A stretch of DNA of 64,000 nucleotides from Streptomyces sp. NBC_00414 (GTDB lineage: Bacteria; Actinomycetota; Actinomycetes; Streptomycetales; Streptomycetaceae): positions 7,068,001-7,132,000 of the forward strand of contig NZ_CP107935.1 of assembly GCF_036038375.1 (NCBI RefSeq), given 5' to 3'. The translations under genes were made by a program, and so were the position numbers. Below the pieces are notes generated by a model that ran no database searches, was not told the origin of the DNA, and saw nothing but the letters and a program-made list of their open reading frames with translations. Shown one piece after another: positions 26,489-35,064 of the stretch. Numbering within the stretch: position 1 is the stretch's first letter; every line of letters begins with the position of its first letter.

Positions 26489-26548
26489 GGCGTATGGGGC
26501 CCCGATTTTCCGTCGGGGCGGGGTGAACAGGCGAGCGTGGGGGCGGGA

Positions 26549-27286
26549 ATGAGTTTCTGGGAAGGCCTGTGGCGCGGGCGGTCGACGCAGTTCGACTCGG
26601 GCAGTGCGGCGACCAACGCCATCGAACTGACCAAACGGAACCAGACGATCTCACTCACCAAGCAGGGTGCGGCCACCGGCAATCTCCGTATCAACCTCTC
26701 GTGGCGGATGCGGACCTCCGACATAGGCGGGGCCCAGCGGGGGAGTCTGCTGCGCCACCCCTTCAAGGCCCTGAAGCCGGAAGTGGTGCAGGCGCACACC
26801 CAGTCCATGGTCAACGTCGACCTCGACCTCGGCTGCATGTACGAGCTGACCGACGGCAGCAAGGGAGTCGTCCAGCCGCTCGGGGGCTTCCTGGGGGACC
26901 TCAACGGCGCGCCCTACGTGAAGCTCAGCGGTGACGACCGGTTCGGCTCCGGCTCGGGCGAGACGATCTTCGTCAACCTCGACCACCGCGAGAACATCAA
27001 GCGGCTGCTGGTCTTCGTCTACATCTACGACCAGACCCCCGCCTTCGACCGTACGCACGCCATCGTGACCCTGTACCCGAGCAACGGGCCCCGGATCGAG
27101 ATCGGCCTCGACGAGCGGCACTCCCAGGCCAGGTCCTGCGCGGTCGTCATGATCGAGAACGTCAAGAACGAACTCGTGGTCCGCCGCGAGGTGAAGTTCG
27201 TGTACGGCTTCCAGGCGGAGCTGGACCGCCTCTACGGCTGGGGCCTCCAGTGGGGCCGAGGCTACAAGGCCAAGGCCGACCGTTAG
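26549..27286 (+). CDS. Divergent TerD-domain protein
   Basis: Protein of 245 residues in the TerD superfamily but well diverged. It keeps LTKRNQTISLTKQGAATGNL at the start and NVDLDLGCMYELTDGSKGVV, the counterpart of the TerD DLDAS segment. The second acidic Ca2+ loop is replaced by SGDDRFGSGSGETIFVNLDH. The C-terminal third (VRREVKFVYGFQAELDRLYG) differs from classical TerD. The ATG has GGGCGGG upstream. It faces the fourth TerD-type gene tail to tail. Calcium binding is uncertain because the acidic loop is altered. Confidence 0.85.
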   Translation: MSFWEGLWRGRSTQFDSGSAATNAIELTKRNQTISLTKQGAATGNLRINLSWRMRTSDIGGAQRGSLLRHPFKALKPEVVQAHTQSMVNVDLDLGCMYELTDGSKGVVQPLGGFLGDLNGAPYVKLSGDDRFGSGSGETIFVNLDHRENIKRLLVFVYIYDQTPAFDRTHAIVTLYPSNGPRIEIGLDERHSQARSCAVVMIENVKNELVVRREVKFVYGFQAELDRLYGWGLQWGRGYKAKADR

Positions 27287-27353
27287 CGGCCCCGTCAGGG
27301 GCACGGGCGGAGCCGCACATCGACCCGGCCCCGCGCCCCTTACGGGGCCAGGC

Positions 27354-28271
27354 CTAGCGGCCGATGAACTGCGGCCCCTGCGGCGGCAGCCGGAAGTCGG
27401 GGTCCTGGGCGGGCCCCACCGGCTGCGGGTAGCCGTAGCCGGACTGGGCGGTCGCCGCGGCAGGCTGGGGCGGCGGATACCCATAGGCCGGCGCGCTGGT
27501 CGGCTGCGGATACCCGTAGGCGGGCTGCGTGGCAGGCGGCTGCTGCCGAGTGGGATCAGGACCGGCCGCGGCCGGGGGATATCCGTACGCGGGCTGCACC
27601 GGCTGCTGAGGCACCTGCGTGGTGGGCTGCTCGGGCGGCAGCGGCTGAGAACCGGCCTGCCCGGCGGACGCCGGGCCGTCCTCGGACTCGGAGGTCCCGG
27701 AGGCCCCGGCGGCCTCGGACTCGTCCACCGAGATGCCGAAGTCGGCAGCGAGCCCCTGCAGACCGTTCGAATAGCCCTCACCGAGCGCCCGGAACTTCCA
27801 GCCCTCGCCACGCCGGTACAGTTCACCGCAGATCAGCGCGGTTTCCTCGCCGGTCTCCGGCTTGATGTCGAAGTACGCCAGCGGCTCGGCGTCCCCGATC
27901 GTGGCGTCGAACACCAGAATCCGCAGCGCGCGCACCCGGTCGAAGGTGACGTCGTCGGCGGAAGCGACAAGGAGAATCCGTCCCACACCGTTGTCGACGC
28001 CGGCCAGATCCGACTGGATCGTGTCGGTGAGCCCCTCGGCGAGACCGTCGTTCACGCGCTTCTTGCCGAGTCGCCAGACCTTGCCCGAAGGATGCCGGGG
28101 CTGGTTGTAGAAAACGAAGTCCTCGTCGGAGCGCACCCGACCGTCGGGGCCGAGGAGAAGTGCGGAGGCATCCACGTCCGGGACACCCCGTCCCGGCGTC
28201 CAGCGCAGCACGGCGCGCACCGCCGTGGCGTCCAGCGGGACGTTCGACCCCTTCAGCATGGCGTGCGTCAT
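27354..28271 (-). CDS. TerD-domain protein with PAYGYP repeat tail
   Basis: Protein of 305 residues. Residues 1-185 form a TerD domain (MLKGSNVPLDA, PDVDASALLLGPDGRV, GEGYSNGLQGLAADFGISVD). Residues 190-305 are disordered and low in complexity, with repeats of AYGYP (PAYGYPPAA, PAYGYPQPT, PAYGYPPPQ, SGYGYPQPV) among Pro and Gln. Such tails may drive self-association or wall contact; that is inference. The ATG has an AGGA upstream. It is divergent from the lyase gene, which begins the metabolic part of the locus, with 201 bases between. Confidence 0.9.
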   Translation of the reverse strand: MTHAMLKGSNVPLDATAVRAVLRWTPGRGVPDVDASALLLGPDGRVRSDEDFVFYNQPRHPSGKVWRLGKKRVNDGLAEGLTDTIQSDLAGVDNGVGRILLVASADDVTFDRVRALRILVFDATIGDAEPLAYFDIKPETGEETALICGELYRRGEGWKFRALGEGYSNGLQGLAADFGISVDESEAAGASGTSESEDGPASAGQAGSQPLPPEQPTTQVPQQPVQPAYGYPPAAAGPDPTRQQPPATQPAYGYPQPTSAPAYGYPPPQPAAATAQSGYGYPQPVGPAQDPDFRLPPQGPQFIGR

Positions 28272-28472
28272 GCGGTCATCCTGCCTTCTCGGCCGTGGTC
28301 GGGACAACGCGGGGGTGTGCTCCCGTTCGGCTTGCCGCGCGGATGGGCGGGCACAATGGTGTTTGTCGGCGTTACCTGAATTTCATGCCCGATGGGAATC
28401 CCGGACACGGATCTCTACGTACTATTACCGGCCACATATCGTCAGGCCATCTAGCCGCCCCGGGGGAGACTC

Positions 28473-29636
28473 ATGCGTCATTTCGGGCATATTGCCCCTC
28501 AGGTGCGGGAGCGCCTCTTCTTCCAGGAGCCGTGCGTCTTCACCGCGGACTCCTCGCCCCGAGTGCTGGCCGCGGCACTCGGAGCGACCCTCTACTCGCC
28601 CGCGACCAGGCAGAAGCTGGCCGACGACATCGTCAAGCAGGTCGGCCGCGGTGTCGTCTCGATGGTGGTGTGCCTGGAGGACTCGATCGGCGACGCGGAC
28701 GTCGCGGACGCCGAGGAGAACCTCGTCAGACAGTTCCGTGACCTGGCCGACCGCCCCGAGGCTGAGCTGCCCCTGCTCTTCATCCGGGTCAGGACCGCCG
28801 AGCAGATCCCCGACCTCGTCCGGCGGCTCGGCGCCGCCGTGCGGCTCCTGTCCGGATTCGTACTGCCGAAGTTCACCGAGGAGCGGGGAATCCCGTTCCT
28901 GGAGGCGCTCACCGAGGCCGAGGGCGCGAGCGAACGGCGGCTCTTCGCCATGCCCGTCCTCGAATCGCCCGATCTGCTGTACCGCGAGTCCAGGGCGGAG
29001 ACCCTCGCCGGGATCTTCCGGTCCGTCGACAAGTACCGCGACCGCGTACTCGCCCTGCGGCTCGGCGTCACCGACTTCTGCTCGGCCTACGGGCTGCGCA
29101 GGGCGCCCGACATGACCGCGTACGACGTGCAGATAGTGGCCTCCGTGATAGCGGACGTGGTGAACGTCCTCGGGCGGGCCGACGGCACCGGATTCACGGT
29201 GACCGGGCCCGTGTGGGAGTACTTCCGCGTCCAGGAGCGCATGTTCAAGCCGCAGCTGCGCCGCAGCCCCTTCCATCCGGAGGCCGACGCCCTGCGCGCC
29301 ACCCTGATCGAGCACGACATGGACGGCCTGCTGCGGGAGATCTCCCTCGACCGGGCCAACGGGCTGCAGGGCAAGACCTGCATCCACCCCTCGCACGTAC
29401 TGCCCGTGCACGCCCTGTCCGTCGTCAGTCACGAGGAGTTCAGCGACGCCCAGGACATCCTGCGGCCCGAGCGGGGCGGCGGAGGGGTGCTGCGGTCCGC
29501 GTACACGAACAAGATGAACGAGGTGAAGCCGCACCGCGCCTGGGCGGAACGCACCCTCCAGCGCGCCGAGGTCTTCGGTGTCACCAACGAGGACATCGGC
29601 TTCGTGGAGCTGCTCGCCGCCGGAATTCCCGGCTGA
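28473..29636 (+). CDS. CitE/HpcH-like C-C bond lyase of the Ter locus
   Basis: Protein of 387 residues in the HpcH/HpaI-citrate lyase beta fold, the lyase type that accompanies TerD genes. Metal and substrate motifs are visible: VVCLEDSIGDADV, FVLPKFTEERG, MPVLESPDLLY, LRLGVTDFCSAYG and GLQGKTCIHPSHV. The C-terminal part, after about residue 290, is particular to this subfamily. It is first of three tightly packed genes (32-base gap, then a one-base overlap), probably one operon. In published comparative genomics these lyases belong to a module predicted to build a nucleoside-like metabolite. Confidence 0.9.
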   Translation: MRHFGHIAPQVRERLFFQEPCVFTADSSPRVLAAALGATLYSPATRQKLADDIVKQVGRGVVSMVVCLEDSIGDADVADAEENLVRQFRDLADRPEAELPLLFIRVRTAEQIPDLVRRLGAAVRLLSGFVLPKFTEERGIPFLEALTEAEGASERRLFAMPVLESPDLLYRESRAETLAGIFRSVDKYRDRVLALRLGVTDFCSAYGLRRAPDMTAYDVQIVASVIADVVNVLGRADGTGFTVTGPVWEYFRVQERMFKPQLRRSPFHPEADALRATLIEHDMDGLLREISLDRANGLQGKTCIHPSHVLPVHALSVVSHEEFSDAQDILRPERGGGGVLRSAYTNKMNEVKPHRAWAERTLQRAEVFGVTNEDIGFVELLAAGIPG

Positions 29637-29668
29637 CACACCATCCTCGGCCGACACGCAAGGAATCC

Positions 29669-32284
29669 ATGAACAAGGCTGTGAACGACGGGTCCGGCGT
29701 CTGGTCCGCGACGGGCTTCCGCCCCGGAACCAGGGCGGGAGCCGGGTCCGGGGGCCGGGCCGCCGCGCGCGGACCCGTCGACGGGCCCGGTGAGGGATCC
29801 GTCGGCGAGGTCTGGTCCGGGAGCTGGGTCGCCGGGCGCCTCGGCGTCGAGCTCCTCGGGGACGAAGGGCTCGGGGAGCTGCTGGGGCTCGCCCTCCGGC
29901 GCAACCCCAAGCGGGCGCATCTGCTCGTGTCGAACGTGCTGGGCAAGCACGTACCGCAGTCACCCGCCGTCGTGTACGGGTACGGATTCGCGCTCGGGCT
30001 GCGCGTACGCGACCTGCTCGGCGAGGACGAGGCCGCCCGGGCCGTCGTCCTCGGCTACGCGGAGACGGCCACCGGGCTCGGCCACTCGGTCGCGGACGGC
30101 GTGGGCCTCGCCCCCTGCCTCCACTCGACCCGGCGCCCCGTCGAGGGCGTCGCGACGGCGGGCGGCTTCGAGGAGTCGCACTCGCACGCCACCTCGCACC
30201 TGCTGCTCCCGGAGAACCCGGACCTGCTGGCCGGCGACGGCCCGCTCGTCCTCGTCGACGACGAGTTCTCCACCGGCAACACGATCCTCAACACCATCCG
30301 TGACCTGCACGAACGCTATCCGCGCGGCCGGTACGTGATAGTCGCCCTGGTCGACATGCGCTCAGCCGCGGACCTCGGCCGCCTGGCGGACTTCGCCCAG
30401 GAGATCGACGCGACCGTGGACCTCGTGACGGCCGCCTCCGGCACGGTACGGCTGCCGGACGGCGTACTGGAGAAGGGGCAGGCGCTGGTCGCCGAGCACG
30501 AGGCGACGGCCGTGGCCCCCGCGCCCCGCCCGGAGCCCGGCACGATCACCCGCGTCGACCTCGGCTGGCCGCAGGGCCTCGCCGACGGCGGACGGCACGG
30601 CTTCACGCCCGGACACCGCGTCCGCCTGGAGGGCGCCCTGCCCGCCATGGCCGCCCGAATAGCCGACGCGCTCCCGCCCGGCGCCCGCCGCGGCCGCGTC
30701 CTCGTACTCGGCTTCGAGGAGCTGATGTACGCGCCGCTGCGGCTCGGTGTCGCGCTGGAGAAGCTGACCGACGCCGAGGTGCGCTACTCCACGACCACCC
30801 GCTCTCCCGTCCTGGCCGTCGACGACCCCGGCTACGCGATCCGTACCCGGCTCGTCTTCCCCGCCCACGACGGCCCGGCCGACGGGCCCGGCGAGCGGTA
30901 CGCCTACAACGTCGCGGGCGCCGGCTTCGACGCCGTCGTCGCCGTGGTCGACTCCACCGCCGACACCCCCGAACTGCACGCCCCGGACGGCCTGTTGGCG
31001 CGGCTCGCCGCACACGCGGGCAGTGTGCTGCTGGCCGTCGTCCCCTCGTACGTACCCGAACCCGCACGGGATTCCGGTGCGGAGTCCGTACAGGAATCCG
31101 CACCGCGATCCGCTGAAAGGCCTTTGATGCTGCCCGAGCCCCTCCGCGGTCCCGACTTCTCCTCGTACGCGGCGGACGAGGTCGGCTGGCTGCTGCAGGA
31201 CCTCTCGGACACCCGCCTCGAAGCGCCCACCGAGGAGCGCGAGGAGGCCATCCAGAGCGGCGGCGCCCACTACGCGGAGTCGCTCCCGGTGGAGTACCAG
31301 CCGAGCCCGCAGTACCAGGAGCTGTTCCGCGACGCGCTCGCCGGTTCGGCCGCCCGGATCGCCACGGCCGTCGGCGCGGTCACCGAGACCGTCCTCGCCG
31401 AACGCTCCCCGCGTCCCGTGCTCGTCTCCCTGGCCCGCGCCGGCACCCCCGTCGGCGTCCTGATGCGCCGCTGGGCCCGGCACCGCCACGGCCTCGACCT
31501 GCCGCACTACGCCGTCTCCATCGTGCGCGGACGCGGCATCGACGCCAACGCGCTGCGCTACCTCGCCGCCCACCACGACCCGGCCGACGTCGTCTTCGTC
31601 GACGGCTGGACCGGCAAGGGCGCCATCACCCGCGAACTCGCCCAGGCCATCGAGGAGTTCGAGGCATCCGACGGCATCACCGGCTTCGACCCGGAGATCG
31701 CGGTCCTCGCCGACCCCGGCTCCTGCGTGCGCACGTACGGCACCCGCGAGGACTTCCTCATCCCCTCCGCCTGCCTCAACTCCACGGTCTCCGGGCTCAT
31801 TTCACGTACGGTGCTCCGTGCCGACCTGGTCGGCGAACACGACTACCACGGGGCGAAGTTCTACCGCGAACTCGCCGGCACGGACGTCTCCGTCGAGTTC
31901 CTGGACGCGATCTCCGCCCGCTTCGACGAGATCGGCGACGCGGTGGACGACCGGGTCAAGGAACTGCTCTCCGCCGACCGCGCCCCGACCTGGGAGGGCT
32001 GGGCGGCCGTCGAGCGGATCAGCGAGGAGTACGGCATCCACGACGTGAACCTCGTCAAGCCGGGCGTCGGCGAGACGACCCGGGTGCTGCTGCGCCGCGT
32101 CCCCTGGAAGATCCTCGCCCGGGCCGGGGCGGGCGCCGACCTCGACCACGTACGCCTGCTCGCCGAACAGCGCGGTGTACCCGTCGAGGAGGTGGCCGAA
32201 CTCCCGTACACCTGCGTCGGGTTGATCCACCCCAAGTACACGCGCGGCGCGACCGGCGCCGACGGCAAGTCGGTGACGGTCTGA
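29669..32284 (+). CDS. PRTase-TRSP-StiP-PELOTA fusion protein
   Basis: Large 871-residue cytoplasmic protein. Residues about 60-290 resemble a phosphoribosyltransferase, with the PRPP loop LVLVDDEFSTGNTILN at 193-208. A TRSP-like domain follows (LVLGFEELMYAPLRLG, residues 345-360), then an acidic linker to about 490. Residues 500-790 match the StiP family (SLARAGTPVGVLMRRW at 587-602; VSIVRGRGIDANALRY; VFVDGWTGKGAI at 642-653). The C-terminal 80 residues look like a PELOTA/L7Ae-type RNA-binding domain (DLDHVRLLAEQRGVPVEEVA). StiP has been called a cysteine protease, yet DGWTGKGAI resembles a second PRPP loop. AAGGAA precedes the ATG. Domain names are from memory. Confidence 0.82.
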   Translation: MNKAVNDGSGVWSATGFRPGTRAGAGSGGRAAARGPVDGPGEGSVGEVWSGSWVAGRLGVELLGDEGLGELLGLALRRNPKRAHLLVSNVLGKHVPQSPAVVYGYGFALGLRVRDLLGEDEAARAVVLGYAETATGLGHSVADGVGLAPCLHSTRRPVEGVATAGGFEESHSHATSHLLLPENPDLLAGDGPLVLVDDEFSTGNTILNTIRDLHERYPRGRYVIVALVDMRSAADLGRLADFAQEIDATVDLVTAASGTVRLPDGVLEKGQALVAEHEATAVAPAPRPEPGTITRVDLGWPQGLADGGRHGFTPGHRVRLEGALPAMAARIADALPPGARRGRVLVLGFEELMYAPLRLGVALEKLTDAEVRYSTTTRSPVLAVDDPGYAIRTRLVFPAHDGPADGPGERYAYNVAGAGFDAVVAVVDSTADTPELHAPDGLLARLAAHAGSVLLAVVPSYVPEPARDSGAESVQESAPRSAERPLMLPEPLRGPDFSSYAADEVGWLLQDLSDTRLEAPTEEREEAIQSGGAHYAESLPVEYQPSPQYQELFRDALAGSAARIATAVGAVTETVLAERSPRPVLVSLARAGTPVGVLMRRWARHRHGLDLPHYAVSIVRGRGIDANALRYLAAHHDPADVVFVDGWTGKGAITRELAQAIEEFEASDGITGFDPEIAVLADPGSCVRTYGTREDFLIPSACLNSTVSGLISRTVLRADLVGEHDYHGAKFYRELAGTDVSVEFLDAISARFDEIGDAVDDRVKELLSADRAPTWEGWAAVERISEEYGIHDVNLVKPGVGETTRVLLRRVPWKILARAGAGADLDHVRLLAEQRGVPVEEVAELPYTCVGLIHPKYTRGATGADGKSVTV

Positions 32285-33102
32285 TGCCCGGCCCCGCTCC
32301 GCGCGCGCTCGTCGCCAGCGACCTCGACCGGACGCTCATCTACTCCGCCAACGCGCTGGCCCTGACCGGCCCCGACGCCGAGGCGCCCCGGCTGCTCTGC
32401 GTCGAGGTGTACCAGAGCAAGCCGCTGTCGTACGTGACCGAGACCGCGGCCGGACTGCTCACCGAACTGGGCGAGGCGGCGGACTTCGTCCCGACCACGA
32501 CCCGTACCCGCGAGCAGTACCACCGCATCCGGCTCCCGGGCCCCGCCTCCAAGTACGCGATCTGCGCCAACGGCGGCCACCTCCTCGTCGACGGCGTCTC
32601 CGACCCCGCGTGGCAGGCCCGGGTGGCCGAGCGCCTGGCGAGCGAGTGCGCCCCGCTGGACGAGGTGCGCGCGCACATGGCGGCCACCGCCGACCCGGCG
32701 TGGGTGGTCAAGCAGCGGGTCGCCGAGGACCTCTTCGTGTACTTCGTCGTCGAGCGCGACCTGCTCCCCGCGGACTGGGCCAAGGAACTGGCCGTCTGGG
32801 CGGAGAACCGCGGCTGGACCGTCTCGGTCCAGGGCCGCAAGGTCTACGCCGTACCGAAGCCCCTCACCAAGAGCGCGGCCATGCGGGAGGTCGCCCGCCG
32901 TACGGGGGCGGCCCTCACCCTCGCGGCAGGCGACTCCCTGCTCGACGCCGACCTGCTGCTGGCCGCGGACCGCGGCTGGCGGCCGGGCCACGGCGAGCTG
33001 GCCGAGGCGGGATGGACGGCACCGGGGGTCACCGCGCTTGCGGAGCGTGGTGTGGTCGCGGGGGAGCGGATCCTCGGGGAGTTCCTCAGCGCGATCCGGT
33101 AG
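32284..33102 (+). CDS. HAD-family phosphatase of the Ter locus
   Basis: Protein of 272 residues with a HAD fold. Motif I is DLDRTL (residues 13-18), motif III Lys is in KPLTKSAAMREVA, and motif IV is AGDSLLDADLLLAADRG. The cap is of the Cof/type II kind, which usually acts on phosphosugars or nucleotides. Its ATG overlaps the stop of the PRTase fusion (TGATG), so translation is coupled. It is the last gene of the lyase-PRTase-HAD operon and ends 17 bases inside the convergent DedA gene. Confidence 0.9.
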   Translation: MPGPAPRALVASDLDRTLIYSANALALTGPDAEAPRLLCVEVYQSKPLSYVTETAAGLLTELGEAADFVPTTTRTREQYHRIRLPGPASKYAICANGGHLLVDGVSDPAWQARVAERLASECAPLDEVRAHMAATADPAWVVKQRVAEDLFVYFVVERDLLPADWAKELAVWAENRGWTVSVQGRKVYAVPKPLTKSAAMREVARRTGAALTLAAGDSLLDADLLLAADRGWRPGHGELAEAGWTAPGVTALAERGVVAGERILGEFLSAIR

Positions 33103-33775
33103 GCGTGTCGGTGGGAGTACGGGGCGTGCGGGTACCGGAGTCCTTCTCCGCACGCCGTCGGCCACCGCGCCCCGGCCGGAACAGGCGCACGCCCACGAGC
33201 ACCAGCACCGCGAGCGCCGCGCCGGCCAGGACGACCTTCGAGTACGTCGACACGTAGCCGGCGACGTCGGTCCAGTTCTCGCCCAGGAAATAGCCGGCGA
33301 GGACGAAGACCGTGTTCCAGATGGCGCTGCCCAGGGTCGTCAGACCGAGGAAGACGGGCAGGGGCATGCGCTCGACGCCCGCCGGCACCGAGATCAGACT
33401 GCGGAAGACGGGGATCATCCGCCCGAAGAAGATGGCCTTGGTGCCGTGCCGGGAGAACCAGGCCTCGGTCTTCTCGATGTCGGACACCTTGACCAGCGGC
33501 AGCCGCGCCGCGATCGCCACCGTACGGTCGCGGCCGAGCAGCGCCCCCACGCCGTACAGCGCGAGCGCCCCGACGACCGAACCGGCCGTCGTCCAGAGCA
33601 GGGCGGCGAACAGGTTCATCTGCCCGGTGCTCGCCGCGAACCCCGCGAGCGGCAGGATCACCTCGCTGGGGATGGGTGGGAACAGGTTCTCCAGGGCGAT
33701 GGCGATGCCCGCGCCCGGGGCGCCGAGCGTGTCCATCAGGCCGTTGATCCACTGCGGTGCGCTGCTGTCGGTCAC
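33086..33775 (-). CDS. DedA family membrane protein
   Basis: Membrane protein of 229 residues in the DedA/SNARE-associated family. Signature parts are LENLFPPIPSEVILPLAG at the N-terminal re-entrant region and FGRMIPVFRSLISVPAG in the middle. There are about four further hydrophobic segments and a basic tail (RRRAEKDSGTRT). DedA proteins include flippases for undecaprenyl phosphate or other phospholipids. It starts with GTG. Its last 17 bases overlap the convergent HAD gene. Two 11-bp repeats resembling a PhoP box lie 20-41 bases upstream. Confidence 0.92.
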   Translation of the reverse strand: MTDSSAPQWINGLMDTLGAPGAGIAIALENLFPPIPSEVILPLAGFAASTGQMNLFAALLWTTAGSVVGALALYGVGALLGRDRTVAIAARLPLVKVSDIEKTEAWFSRHGTKAIFFGRMIPVFRSLISVPAGVERMPLPVFLGLTTLGSAIWNTVFVLAGYFLGENWTDVAGYVSTYSKVVLAGAALAVLVLVGVRLFRPGRGGRRRAEKDSGTRTPRTPTDTPTGSR

Positions 33776-33794
33776 GCCCCCGACGCTAGAGACC

Positions 33795-33816
33795 CGAAGC
33801 TGAAGCCAGACTGAAG
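33795..33816 (-). promoter_or_regulatory. Tandem 11-bp repeats before dedA, PhoP-box-like
   Basis: On the minus strand the units CTTCAGTCTGG and CTTCAGCTTCG are directly adjacent. Streptomyces PhoP boxes are direct 11-bp repeats with a TTCA core. The match is partial and no phosphate role is proven here. Confidence 0.3.
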
Positions 33817-33902
33817 CCGGGTTCTCGGGCGTCGGGTGGGGGCGTCACCGGGTGCGGTCGCGCACGGTGCGGGCGGCGCAAGGTGCGTGTGCCACCAGGC
33901 AT

Positions 33903-33960
33903 GGGTGTCAGCAGGTACGGGAGTCAGCAGGTACGGGTGTCAGCAGGTACGGGTGTCAGC
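33903..33960 (+). repeat. 16-bp tandem repeat overlapping the fmdB-type stop codon
   Basis: GGGTGTCAGCAGGTAC is repeated at 33903, 33919 (one change), 33935 and partly at 33951. The last copy runs into the TGA of the zinc-ribbon gene (33956-33958). Confidence 0.85.
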
Positions 33961-34186
33961 TGCAGCAGCCCCCGCCGCAGCAACCACCGCCACCCCCGCC
34001 TCCGCCACCGGCGCGGCGCGCCTCGGCGGGCGCCGAGGCGGAACCGCCGACCGCCACCGTCGACAGCAGCTTCACCGTGTCGTCGTGGCCGGCCGGACAG
34101 GCCGCCGGCGCGGACGACTCGGCCATCGGACGGCTCTTCTCGAAGGTGTCGCCGCAGGTCCGGCAGCGGTATTCATAGCGAGGCAT
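33956..34186 (-). CDS. FmdB-type zinc ribbon protein
   Basis: Protein of 76 residues. The N-terminal FmdB/CxxC zinc ribbon reads MPRYEYRCRTCGDTFE, with the second half CPAGHDD (Cys then His, rather than CxxC). The last 16 residues are a glycine run with two Cys pairs (GGGCCGGGCCS). ATG at 34186 has TAACCT at the -10 position, suggesting a leaderless message. The role is unknown; the ribbon probably binds zinc and mediates protein or nucleic acid contact. It is followed by 16-bp tandem repeats. Confidence 0.85.
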   Translation of the reverse strand: MPRYEYRCRTCGDTFEKSRPMAESSAPAACPAGHDDTVKLLSTVAVGGSASAPAEARRAGGGGGGGGGCCGGGCCS

Positions 34187-34195
34187 GCGCACAGG

Positions 34196-34807
34196 TTAGC
34201 GGGCGCCGCGGTTCTCTCCCAGGGGAGCCGGAGCGGAGCCCTTGCCCTGTGCCAGGGCCTTCGCGCGCAGTTCGGCCCCCGCCTTCACCCGCTGCTCACG
34301 CTCCGCCTGTTCGGGATGGCGGGACCGCCAGTACGGGTTGTCGTGGGGCAGGGCCGACCCGACCCGCCCGTACATCCCGAAGAACATCAGCATCACGCCG
34401 ACCACGAAACTGAACAGGACGTTCGGGATGCGGAAGGCCAGGAAGTTGTAGTCCGTGTCGAGCAGGGCGAGGTTCACGAAGCCGCTGAGGATGAAGAGGA
34501 CTCCGAGGACCATGTTGATCGTCGAGGCGACGTTGCCGCCGATGACCATGCCGACGAAGAGCAGCAGCCCGGCGCAGATCGAGATCACGCTCAGCGCGCC
34601 GTTGGTGCTCAGCCCCGAGACCTTGTCCCCCTGGGTGTCGAAGAACCCGACCCGGTCGACCAGACCCAGGATGCCGAAGGCGAGCAGCACGAGCCCCATC
34701 AGCCCCGCGCCGATCCGGTAGAACAGGCTGAGCCGGTGGTCGACCGGCAGGTGCTCGTCCAGTCTGATCCGCCGTCTGGGCGCCGTACGCAGTACATGCG
34801 TGGCCAT
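34196..34807 (-). CDS. DUF4383 family membrane protein
   Basis: Integral membrane protein of 203 residues with four hydrophobic helices (residues about 30-55, 70-95, 98-125 and 130-150) and a charged C-terminal tail (HPEQAEREQRVKAGAELRAK). The pattern fits DUF4383, of unknown function. AGGAGG lies six bases before the ATG at 34807. It is read toward the FmdB gene with only nine bases between, so both may share a transcript. The 257 bases upstream hold short CCGGCTGCCGGCTG repeats and no gene. Confidence 0.82.
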   Translation of the reverse strand: MATHVLRTAPRRRIRLDEHLPVDHRLSLFYRIGAGLMGLVLLAFGILGLVDRVGFFDTQGDKVSGLSTNGALSVISICAGLLLFVGMVIGGNVASTINMVLGVLFILSGFVNLALLDTDYNFLAFRIPNVLFSFVVGVMLMFFGMYGRVGSALPHDNPYWRSRHPEQAEREQRVKAGAELRAKALAQGKGSAPAPLGENRGAR

Positions 34808-35064
34808 GTCCGCCTCCTCGGGTGCGCGCTCGTTTCCGAGCGGAGGGCGACCGTCCTCACCCCAGCATCCGCCCGGCGCGCCGGTCACGCCATCCCTGGG
34901 CTCCCGCGCGGCTGCCGGCTGCCGGCTGCCGGCAACCGGCTCTCGGGCCAGCGGGGCGGGGGCCGGTGGGTACGTCCGGTCTGCTGGTCAGCCATGCCGG
35001 TGCCCCGGCAGGACGCGCCGATACTCGGTGGAGTCGGCTGGGCGGGCGCCGCAGGATGGGGCGT

